32,324 nt of DNA from Kofleriaceae bacterium. GTDB lineage: Bacteria; Myxococcota_A; Polyangia; Haliangiales; Haliangiaceae. Of this stretch, positions 9,015-15,953 are shown piece by piece. The stretch covers positions 1-32,324 of the forward strand of contig JALHPV010000048.1 in assembly GCA_022842285.1 (NCBI GenBank). Direction: 5' to 3'. How positions within the stretch are numbered: the stretch's first letter is position 1; every line of letters starts with the position of its first letter. A model generated the notes under the pieces. The model made no database searches, was not told the DNA's origin, and was given only the letters and a program-made list of their open reading frames with translations. A program made the translations under genes and the position numbers.

Positions 9015-9983
9015 GTGAGCGCTCCCGCGCAGCTCGCCTGCGGCCAGTGCGGCGCGGCGCTCGCGTTCGTGGGCGTCCGGACGGCGACGTGCCCGTACTG
9101 CGGGAGTTCCAGCTTTCTCCCCCGCACCCCGGCCGACGAGCGTCCCGATCCTCGCTTCGCGGTGGCCTTTGCCTCGGATGCGAAGGTGGCACGGCAGGAG
9201 GTGATGCGGTGGCTCGGCGCCCGACGGCTGTTCACCGACCGCACCCTGCGCACGGCCCAGGTGGAGGACCTGCGGGGCGTCTACGTACCGGCCTACCTTT
9301 ACAGCGCGGTTGCGCGCACCACCTACACCGTGCAGATCGGCGAGCGCTACACCGAGACGGTGGACGTGCCCATCGGTTCGCGCCCGGGGACGGAACCATC
9401 GGACGTGATGCCGCTGCCCTGGCCCGGCAAGCGCCGGCGGAAGCCGAAGCCCGGGCCGGCCACCGAGCAGCGCGTCGTCACCCGCACCGAATACCGGGCG
9501 CTGCGAGGCCGCCACTTCACCTACGTGACCGACGTGCTCGTCAGCGCGTCGGGGGGCCTGGCCCGCCACGAGCTCGCGCGGTTGCAGCCCTACGACTACC
9601 GCCAGCTGCGTCGGTTCTCGCCCGCGCTGGTCGCGGGCTTCGTGCAAGAGGACTACTCGCTCGCGGCGAGCGCCGTCGAGCAGGCGTCGCGGGCCGCGGC
9701 CGCCGAGCAGGTCGCGAGCAAGCTGCGCCGCTTCCTGCCGGGTGACAGCTACTCTGACCTCGAGATCCGGACGCAGACGCAATGGGAGTCGCTCGATCCC
9801 GTACTCGTGCCCGTGTGGATCCTGGGCGTGCGCTACCGCGCCGATCGTCCACCGCTCCGTGTACTCGTGAACGGGCAGACCAACGTCGTCGTCGGACGCC
9901 CCCCGCTGGTCTGGTGGAAGGTGCTCGTCGCGCTCGGCCTCGTCGCCGGGCTGGCCCTCCTCACGTGGCGGGTCCTGTCATGA
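9015..9983 (+). CDS. Zinc-ribbon protein with C-terminal membrane anchor (first of tandem pair)
   Basis: The 322-residue product starts SAPAQLACGQCGAALAFVG and continues to TCPYCGSS, giving a CxxC-CxxC zinc ribbon in the first 35 residues. A long soluble middle follows. It contains GVYVPAYLYSAVARTTYTVQIGERY, in which aromatic beta-strands dominate, and later a RYRADRPPLRVLVNGQ strand pair. A single membrane helix (VLVALGLVAGLALLTW) ends the protein. The ribbon plus one C-terminal helix suggests a tail-anchored cytoplasmic protein. An upstream in-frame start at 8961 exists, but coding character begins at GTG 9015, seven bases after TAGACT. The next gene overlaps by ATGA and is a diverged paralogue. 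I do not recognise a named family or function. Confidence 0.8.
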   Translation: MSAPAQLACGQCGAALAFVGVRTATCPYCGSSSFLPRTPADERPDPRFAVAFASDAKVARQEVMRWLGARRLFTDRTLRTAQVEDLRGVYVPAYLYSAVARTTYTVQIGERYTETVDVPIGSRPGTEPSDVMPLPWPGKRRRKPKPGPATEQRVVTRTEYRALRGRHFTYVTDVLVSASGGLARHELARLQPYDYRQLRRFSPALVAGFVQEDYSLAASAVEQASRAAAAEQVASKLRRFLPGDSYSDLEIRTQTQWESLDPVLVPVWILGVRYRADRPPLRVLVNGQTNVVVGRPPLVWWKVLVALGLVAGLALLTWRVLS

Positions 9984-10933
9984 GCAACCCGTGCATGCGC
10001 TGCCACACCGTCCTCGACGAGGGCGATCTGCGCTGCGCCGTGTGTGCGTTGCCCGTGCCCGTCATCGAGCACAAGCACTACCGCACCGTGTATCCGGAGG
10101 TGCTCCGCTGTACCGAGTGCGCGGCCGCGATCACCTTCGTTCCGGCCGCACGCGCCCCGTGCTGTGCGTTCTGCGGCGCCACGATGGCCATCGAGCAGCC
10201 GCACGATCCGATCGAGCGCGCGGAGCGTCGGGTACCGTTCGGCGTCTCGCGCACGACGGCCGAGGCCGTACTGCGGGGATGGTTCGCGACGCGCGGCTGG
10301 TTCGTTCCGCGAGCGCTGCGCACCGAAGCCGTCACCGAGTCGCTCGCTCCCATCTACTGGTCCGCCTGGTTCGTGACCGCACAGGCCACCGTCGCATGGG
10401 CCGCTGACAGCGACCACGATGCCCGGCGCTCTGCGTGGGCTCCCCACAGCGGCGAGACCACCCTGCGCTTCGACTCGTTGTGTATCCCGGCGTCGCGCGG
10501 CCTCACCCACGACGAATGCGCGTACCTCGCGCCGAGCTACGATCTCTCCCAGCAGCTGCCGATCGGCGACGAGCTGCCCGAGGACGGCGTCGTCGAGGCG
10601 TTCGAGGCCCAGCGCAGTGCAGCCCGGGCAGCGATCCAGGCCGCCCTCGACGCCCAGGCCGCAGCACGCGTGCGCAGTCACATCCCCGGCACGCGGATTC
10701 GCAACCTCCACGTCGCGAGCATGCTCGAGTCGCAGCTCACGGATCGCCTCGCGCTGCCGGCCTGGATCGTGACGTACCGCTATCGCGACCGCCGCTATCG
10801 CGCCATCGTGCACGGGCAGCGCCCGGACGTGGTCGTCGGCAAGACGCCCCTCGACGTGTGGCAGGTGCTGGCGGCGCTCGCCGTGGTGGCGGTGGTGCTC
10901 GCGGTGCTGGTCCTCCTCTCGACCGGTGCGTAA
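9980..10933 (+). CDS. Zinc-ribbon protein with C-terminal membrane anchor (second of tandem pair)
   Basis: The 317-residue paralogue of the preceding gene is translationally coupled through ATGA. It has two cysteine clusters. The first has CMRCH and CAVC (about residues 5-26). The second has CTEC and CAFCG (about residues 46-70), so it carries one more ribbon than its neighbour. The middle repeats the same order: a RVPFGVS segment, ALRTEAVTESLAPIYWSAWF (compare LRTAQVEDLRGVYVPAYLY next door), then YRDRRYRAIVHGQRPDVVVGKTPL and a final membrane helix. Co-translation and matching tails suggest the two form a heteromeric membrane-bound complex, which is an inference. The gene ends at TAA 10931-10933, 24 bases from the convergent UbiB-like gene. 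Function unknown. Confidence 0.8.
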   Translation: MSNPCMRCHTVLDEGDLRCAVCALPVPVIEHKHYRTVYPEVLRCTECAAAITFVPAARAPCCAFCGATMAIEQPHDPIERAERRVPFGVSRTTAEAVLRGWFATRGWFVPRALRTEAVTESLAPIYWSAWFVTAQATVAWAADSDHDARRSAWAPHSGETTLRFDSLCIPASRGLTHDECAYLAPSYDLSQQLPIGDELPEDGVVEAFEAQRSAARAAIQAALDAQAAARVRSHIPGTRIRNLHVASMLESQLTDRLALPAWIVTYRYRDRRYRAIVHGQRPDVVVGKTPLDVWQVLAALAVVAVVLAVLVLLSTGA

Positions 10934-10957
10934 TCGACCCTGGCGACGAGGTGTTCG

Positions 10958-12733
10958 CTAGCGCTTGCGCAGCAGGTTCCGCGACGACCACCAGCTCCAG
11001 GCGAGGAGCACTCCGGCGATGCGCGCGGTCCACCACGCGTACTCCGCGCGCTCCAGCTCGCCGCGGCCCTCGAGGGTGATGGCGACGACGGCGCCGGCGA
11101 TGCCGACTCCGGCGTAGATGAGCTGGTGGCCGAGTCGGTACATGAGCAGGGTGGGCTGCTCGAGGTTCTTGAACTTCAGCTGCAGCTCGCCGGCGTGGGC
11201 GGACCGCATGAACTTGCGGAGGTCCGTCGGCAGCGAGGTGACGGCCATGACGAGATCCTTCGACGTATCGAGGACGAGCGTCGACCAGTCACCTTCTTCG
11301 CCGAGGACGAACTTCTCGAGGTAGGGGCGGATGACGGTCATGGGGTTGAGGCCCGGGTCGAGCTCCGTGCAGAGCCCCATGAGGAGGAGCAGCGTGCGCT
11401 CGAGGATGATGATCTCCTTGGGCACGTGGAAGCTCGCCGAGAGCTCGCGGAGGGAGATGTCCATGCGGCGGAGGTCCGCCACGCTCTCGAGGCCCTTCTG
11501 GGGGTCGAACTTGATGTCCTTCAGGTTCAGCGAATCGAGGGAGATGTTCTCCTGGAAGCGCGCGTGGAAGTACTCGATGACCTGTTCGAACTTCTGGGTG
11601 TCGGCGCCGCGGGCGACGAAGCCCATCTGCTTCAGGGCGGTGACGATGCGGCGGGTGTCGCGCATGAGCGCACCGTGGACGAGCTCGACGAGGCCCGCGC
11701 GAATCTTGGGGCCGAGCTCGGCGACGGCGCCGAAGTCGAGGAAGACGAGCTGCGCCTTGCCGTGCGCGTCGGGGCGCACGAGCAGATTTCCGGGGTGCGG
11801 ATCGGCGTGATAGAGGCCGTCGGTGAAGATCTGCTGGCAGTAGCTCTCGACCACGAGGCGCGCGAGCTCGCTGCGGTCGAGGTTGGCTGCTTTCGTACCG
11901 GCGCGATCGGTGATCTTGCAGCCGGCTTCGAAGTGCGTGACGAGGACGCGCTGGGTCGAGAGCTCGGCCACCACCTGCGGGAAGGCGACGTCGGTGCGGC
12001 CGTCGAAGTTCGCGGCGATGCGCTGGGCGTTCGCCGCCTCCTCGCGGTAGTCGAGCTCGGCGAGGACGATGGTGCGGATCTCCCGGTACAGGTCCTCGAG
12101 CCCTTGGTAGGGGACGAACCACGAGATGATCTTGAAGATGCGGCGGAGCGTGTTGAGATCGCGCCGCACGATGTCTTCGATGTGTGGGTACTGGACCTTG
12201 ACCGCGACCTTGGTGCCGTCGGGCAGGCGGGCGAGGTGGACCTGGCCGATCGAGGCCGAGGCGATGGGGCGGCGCTCGAAGTACTCGAACATCTCCTCGG
12301 GGGACTTGCCGAGCTCGTCGCAGAGGCGCACCCGGATGTCCTCGAAGGGGTGCGGCGGGACGGAGTCCTGGAGACCCTCGAGCTCCCGGCGGAACTCCTC
12401 GGGGAGGAAGTTCGTCATGATCGAGATGAGCTGGCCCACCTTGATGAACAGGCCCTGCAGCCCGACGATCGCGCGCTCGATGCGGCGCGCGTTGCGGAGG
12501 TGGACGACCCGCAGGTTGTGCTCGACCCACTCGTCGGAGTGGAAGCGGGCCCGCAAGCGTAGCCAGTAGTAGCTGAAGATCACGCGCAGGGTCGTGAGGT
12601 ACGCGCGGAAGCTGCGGACCCGCAGCGGCGGGCGCTTGCCATCACCGTCGCTGCGATAGCGGCGCTTCTCCACCGCGAGTGCGGAGACCGAGTCTTCGGG
12701 CGCAAATGTCGCGCCTGAATCTCTCGCCGCCAT
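10958..12733 (-). CDS. ABC1/UbiB (AarF) family atypical kinase
   Basis: The 591-residue protein carries the signatures of the ABC1/ADCK/UbiB atypical kinase-like family: the KxGQ helix (GLFIKVGQLISI), an Ala-rich nucleotide loop in place of the glycine loop (ASASIGQVHLA), VAVKVQYP with the ATP-contact lysine, ExD-type ELDYREEAAN, YHADPHPGNLLV, and FLDFGAV. Two hydrophobic stretches lie near the C-terminus (YRLGHQLIYAGVGIAGAVVAI and the final AGVLLAW region), as in membrane-anchored UbiB. The family supports ubiquinone or isoprenoid-lipid metabolism by ATPase or kinase activity, but no other quinone-synthesis gene is nearby, so I withhold the symbol. ATG 12733 is chosen over TTG 12754 because TACCAT lies eight bases before it. 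It is divergent from the 12758 gene. Confidence 0.9.
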   Translation of the reverse strand: MAARDSGATFAPEDSVSALAVEKRRYRSDGDGKRPPLRVRSFRAYLTTLRVIFSYYWLRLRARFHSDEWVEHNLRVVHLRNARRIERAIVGLQGLFIKVGQLISIMTNFLPEEFRRELEGLQDSVPPHPFEDIRVRLCDELGKSPEEMFEYFERRPIASASIGQVHLARLPDGTKVAVKVQYPHIEDIVRRDLNTLRRIFKIISWFVPYQGLEDLYREIRTIVLAELDYREEAANAQRIAANFDGRTDVAFPQVVAELSTQRVLVTHFEAGCKITDRAGTKAANLDRSELARLVVESYCQQIFTDGLYHADPHPGNLLVRPDAHGKAQLVFLDFGAVAELGPKIRAGLVELVHGALMRDTRRIVTALKQMGFVARGADTQKFEQVIEYFHARFQENISLDSLNLKDIKFDPQKGLESVADLRRMDISLRELSASFHVPKEIIILERTLLLLMGLCTELDPGLNPMTVIRPYLEKFVLGEEGDWSTLVLDTSKDLVMAVTSLPTDLRKFMRSAHAGELQLKFKNLEQPTLLMYRLGHQLIYAGVGIAGAVVAITLEGRGELERAEYAWWTARIAGVLLAWSWWSSRNLLRKR

Positions 12734-12741
12734 CGTGGGGG

Positions 12742-12751
12742 ATGGTACCAC
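12742..12751. promoter_or_regulatory. Overlapping divergent -10 boxes around GGTACC
   Basis: The minus-strand TACCAT (12742-12747) ends eight bases before ATG 12733. The plus-strand TACCAC (12746-12751) ends six bases before ATG 12758. The two hexamers share the central TA of GGTACC. The whole intergenic space is only 24 bases, so both genes must use this site or start inside each other. Confidence 0.45.
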
Positions 12752-12757
12752 CAAGCC

Positions 12758-13333
12758 ATGGCCGGTACCGACGACGCATCCCGGGGTAAGGACGACGACC
12801 GGGACGGGCTGACCGAGACCATTCGCGCCAAGCTCGAGCAGATCGTCCCTGACCTGGTGAAGAAGACGTTTGCCGCGGGCATGGGCGCGGTCTTCCAGAC
12901 CGAGGAAGGTATCCGCAAGTTTGCGGGCGCCGCCCGGGACAGCGTGCCCGAGGTCGCCGGGTACCTCGCCTCATCGGCGGATGGCGCCAAGGACAAGGTC
13001 TTCGAGATCATCGCCCGCGAGACCCGCGAGTTCCTGACGACGCTGAACCTCACCGACGAGATCGCGAAGCTTTTGACGACGCTGTCGTTCGAGATCAAGA
13101 CGGAGATTCGCTTCATCCCGAACAGCGAGCGGGTGATGGGCGCCGAGCCCGATGTGAAGGCCAGCGTGCGCCTGAAGCGCAGCGACAAGGACAAGGACGA
13201 CAAGAAGGACGACGACGCCGCACGCGATAGCCGGTCGCGGCTCCGGTTCTGGCGGCGGGACAAGGACGGCGCCGGCGAGGGGGACGAGGGGGACGAGGCC
13301 GACCGTGACGAAGGTGACACTGTCGACAAGTGA
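12758..13333 (+). CDS. Conserved-looking hypothetical protein with charged C-terminal tail
   Basis: The 191-residue product has no signal peptide or membrane helix. Residues about 18-120 form a predicted run of amphipathic helices (TIRAKLEQIVPDLVKKTF, GIRKFAGAARDSVPEVAGYL, then FEIIARETREFLTTLNLTDE), loosely phasin-like in pattern. A short beta-type segment follows (FEIKTEIRFIPN). The last 50 residues are a low-complexity Lys/Asp/Glu tail (DKDKDDKKDDD, then EGDEGDEADRDEGD) that should be disordered. It shares a 24-bp divergent promoter region with the UbiB-like gene, suggesting co-expression and perhaps a lipid- or membrane-related role. I do not recognise a family. The next lipoprotein's likely start lies 23 bases downstream. 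Confidence 0.75.
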   Translation: MAGTDDASRGKDDDRDGLTETIRAKLEQIVPDLVKKTFAAGMGAVFQTEEGIRKFAGAARDSVPEVAGYLASSADGAKDKVFEIIARETREFLTTLNLTDEIAKLLTTLSFEIKTEIRFIPNSERVMGAEPDVKASVRLKRSDKDKDDKKDDDAARDSRSRLRFWRRDKDGAGEGDEGDEADRDEGDTVDK

Positions 13334-13343
13334 CGCGACCTGA

Positions 13344-13349
13344 TACGAT
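13344..13349 (+). promoter_or_regulatory. -10-like box TACGAT for the lipoprotein gene
   Basis: TACGAT ends seven bases before GTG 13357. It falls in the short gap after the preceding stop and points to 13357, not the overlapping GTG 13330, as the start. Confidence 0.5.
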
Positions 13350-13356
13350 TTTCCGC

Positions 13357-14847
13357 GTGGGGATTCGTATCGCGCGTGCCGCCGGCCTGGCGGCATTGCT
13401 CACCGGCTGCGCGCAGATCGCGGGCATCGACGAAACGTCGTTGCCACCCGACGCGCCCGCGCCAACGTCGAACTCGCTGACCATCGAGCGCATCTCCATC
13501 GGCGCGACGATCGTCAGAGCCCCCCTGGACCTGACCGGCCAGACAGCGACGTACTACGTACCCGCCGACGAGGCGGTCAGCTCCCTCGTGGCGGTGCCCG
13601 CGACCATCGAAGGCAACAAGTTCGTCGGGGCTGTCGAGTCGGCGGCCATCGTCGAGTACACGCTGCCCGACCTGCCGATGCCCGAGACGCCGATTCTGCG
13701 TGGCATCGACGTGCCGGCGCGTGATGTCACCGCAGGCTTCGGCATCCTCGAGCACCCGAATCCGACCAATCCCCTCGAGACCGACACGCTGACGTTCTCG
13801 GTGACCTCCGATGTCGCGGGCGCCGGGGCGGAGACGTACCAGCTCTACATCGTCGGAGCATGGGCGGCCCGCTCGCTTCCGGCGCCGGCTGCGGCCGCCA
13901 CCATGCTCGCCATCACCGACGCCCCGTATGCGACGCTGTCCAGCCTGACCGCGCGCCCGCTCGAGAGGTTCACGGCCGCCGACTCGATCCTCGTCTTGCG
14001 CTACGGCGCGCCGAACAGCCAACTTCAGGGGGCCCTGGAAGTCCCGCCGTTCGAACAGACCGGCACCGACGCGATCTCCGGAGCGCTCTCGACGGTACCT
14101 CTCGACCTGACCGTCACGTTTCCTTGGGACTCGGCGGCCATCGCGGCCCGCTTCGCCTTGGCACGTCCGGCTCCAGCGGCGGCTTCGCACGTGGCCAGCT
14201 GGGCGCTGAAGGCGGCGCCCGGTGCCGGTATCGCGAACGATGCCGGGCCCACGCTAGCGGCCGCAACCATCGATATCACCGGCGCGCAGACCGAGGTCAC
14301 ATCCTCCTTCGGGAATCCCTTTGCCGCCCGCTGGCCGACGGTGCTCTCCGTGGCCACGAGCATGACTCGCAGCCACCTGGTCGCGACCTTGAACAACTTA
14401 CCCGTCACGCTCACCTCGGAGTTGCGCCAGCACGGCGCACACACGCTGCCGGTGTCGTTCTCGGCGGAGCTCCCGGCGCAGATCGAGCTCGACGGAGCCC
14501 TCCTCTCCGTCGACGGCCAGGAGGTGCGGGCCCCCACCAAGCCGGCGATCTTGTCCTTCGCGACAACCACGCCGCACACCCTCTACTCGATGGCGATGTT
14601 CGAGCTCGTACCGAACGCGGTCGAGATGCCGACAGCAGCGGTCTACAAGCACATCTTCAGCCGCACCACGGCGGCGCCGCGCTTGGTCATTCCGGCGGAT
14701 CGCTTCGTCGTCGGCAAGTCCTACGTGCTGCGGATCTTCACCTGGCAGGGTGGCTTCACCGGCGTCGCGGCGGGTGACCTCCGCCCCAACGCGATGGACT
14801 TCTCTCGCGCGTACCACGACACGGCGGTCTTCACGGTGGTCCAATGA
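13357..14847 (+). CDS. Secreted lipoprotein, function unknown
   Basis: Starting at GTG 13357 the 496-residue protein begins MGIRIARAAGLAALLTGCAQ. This is a compact signal peptide with lipobox LLTGC at residues 14-18, so it should be lipidated and exported. The motif after the cysteine (AQIAGIDET) is common in myxobacterial lipoproteins. The rest is rich in Ala, Thr and Pro with alternating hydrophobic strands, suggesting beta-sandwich domains; there is no catalytic motif I recognise. A start at GTG 13330 would overlap the previous stop but adds nine residues ahead of a complete signal peptide. The next gene overlaps by ATGA, so the two are coupled and both exported, probably envelope partners. 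Confidence 0.75.
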   Translation: MGIRIARAAGLAALLTGCAQIAGIDETSLPPDAPAPTSNSLTIERISIGATIVRAPLDLTGQTATYYVPADEAVSSLVAVPATIEGNKFVGAVESAAIVEYTLPDLPMPETPILRGIDVPARDVTAGFGILEHPNPTNPLETDTLTFSVTSDVAGAGAETYQLYIVGAWAARSLPAPAAAATMLAITDAPYATLSSLTARPLERFTAADSILVLRYGAPNSQLQGALEVPPFEQTGTDAISGALSTVPLDLTVTFPWDSAAIAARFALARPAPAAASHVASWALKAAPGAGIANDAGPTLAAATIDITGAQTEVTSSFGNPFAARWPTVLSVATSMTRSHLVATLNNLPVTLTSELRQHGAHTLPVSFSAELPAQIELDGALLSVDGQEVRAPTKPAILSFATTTPHTLYSMAMFELVPNAVEMPTAAVYKHIFSRTTAAPRLVIPADRFVVGKSYVLRIFTWQGGFTGVAAGDLRPNAMDFSRAYHDTAVFTVVQ

Positions 14848-15806
14848 AACACGCCCTCGCATTCGCGCTTCTCCTCGCGGCGGCTGCGCCGGCCCACGCC
14901 AACAAGGCTGACGACCTGTTCCAGCAGGGACAGAAGGCGATGAAGCAGAAGGCCTATGCCGAGGCGTGCAGCGCCTTCGAGGAGAGCGACAAGCTCGATC
15001 CCGGCATCGGCGTGAAGCTCAACGCCGCTCGCTGCTACGAGGAGTGGGGCAAGCTCGCGCGTGCATACCAGTGGTACCTGGACGCGCTCAAGCTCGCTGA
15101 AAAGGCCGGCGACAAGCGCGGCGACAAGGTGAAGGAGATCCTCGCGAGCCTCGATCAGGAGGTCCCGAAGCTCCTCATCACCGTTCCTGCGAACAGCGAC
15201 CTCGAGGGTGGATCCATCATGTTCGATGGCAAACCACTCGACTCGAAGCTCCTCGGCAGCGAGTTCCGGGTCGACCCCGGCCCGCACGAACTCGAGTGGC
15301 AGGTCGGCGGCGAGAAGAAGACCAAGACCCTCGCCTTCGAGCGGGGCGCGTCGCGCGAAGTGACCATCGAGCTCGATCCCGCCCCGGTCCCCGTCTCCGG
15401 CGACGGCAGCACGCCGACCACCCTGGAGCCCTCGAAGGAGCCCGAGGTCGAGAAGGTCGGGCAGACCCGCAAGCTCGTCTCCTTCGTCCTCGTCGGCGCG
15501 GGGGCGGTCGCGCTCGGCGTCTCCGGTGCTCTCACCCTCGACGCGCGGGGCACGTACAAGGACGCGCTCGCGGAGCACTGCGGCGGCGTCACGAACATGT
15601 GTACGGAGGAGGGCGTCCAGATCACGGGTGACGCCCGGAGCCGCGCCAACATCGCAACCGGCGTCGCGATCTTCGGGCTCGCGGCCGTGGGGGCGGGCAT
15701 CGCGCTGTACCTGACTGCGCCCTCGCCGGAAGCGGACCCGACGCTGTCAGTCGGTCCGATCCTCGCGCCCGACACGACCGGCTTCGCCGTCTCCGGATCG
15801 TTCTAG
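14844..15806 (+). CDS. Exported TPR protein with PEGA-like domain and two membrane helices
   Basis: The 320-residue protein has a classic Sec signal peptide (MKHALAFALLLAAAAPAHA). A TPR-type helical region follows over about 22-110: KADDLFQQGQKAMKQKAYAE, then NAARCYEEWGKLARAYQWYL. About 110-185 look like a small beta domain of the PEGA kind (LLITVPANSDLEGGSIMFDG, VDPGPHELEW). After a Pro-rich linker come two hydrophobic segments (about 208-227 and 268-293) flanking a Cys-containing loop. This order is common in Myxococcota, where such proteins are thought to act in the envelope. It overlaps the lipoprotein gene by ATGA. A hairpin just downstream could terminate the pair. Confidence 0.85.
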   Translation: MKHALAFALLLAAAAPAHANKADDLFQQGQKAMKQKAYAEACSAFEESDKLDPGIGVKLNAARCYEEWGKLARAYQWYLDALKLAEKAGDKRGDKVKEILASLDQEVPKLLITVPANSDLEGGSIMFDGKPLDSKLLGSEFRVDPGPHELEWQVGGEKKTKTLAFERGASREVTIELDPAPVPVSGDGSTPTTLEPSKEPEVEKVGQTRKLVSFVLVGAGAVALGVSGALTLDARGTYKDALAEHCGGVTNMCTEEGVQITGDARSRANIATGVAIFGLAAVGAGIALYLTAPSPEADPTLSVGPILAPDTTGFAVSGSF

Positions 15807-15820
15807 CTAGGAGCTTCCAG

Positions 15821-15843
15821 GGCAGAGCACCGCGCGCTCTGCC
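15821..15843. terminator. Hairpin between convergent genes
   Basis: GGCAGAGC (15821-15828) pairs perfectly with GCTCTGCC (15836-15843) across a seven-base loop. It starts 14 bases after the TPR gene's stop. There is no T-run, so it is a candidate terminator or mRNA 3' stabiliser, not a canonical intrinsic terminator. Confidence 0.45.
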
Positions 15844-15953
15844 TGCGCCCTCCGCGATCATCGGCTCGCGAACCCTCGCCGATACGGACCAGACGGGCTC
15901 GCCATCGCGCCTGGCGGCCGCGTCGTCGTGGAGCGCCTCTCGGCGGGGCGGGC

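Noticed and set aside
11126-12562. 478-codon plus-strand frame inside the UbiB-like gene
   Set aside because: It is an antisense shadow rich in Glu/Val/Leu/Asp; the minus strand carries all UbiB motifs.
12580-14190. 536-codon minus-strand frame across two genes
   Set aside because: It crosses two plus-strand genes with proper starts, a lipobox and a promoter box; its translation is low-complexity Arg/Ser.
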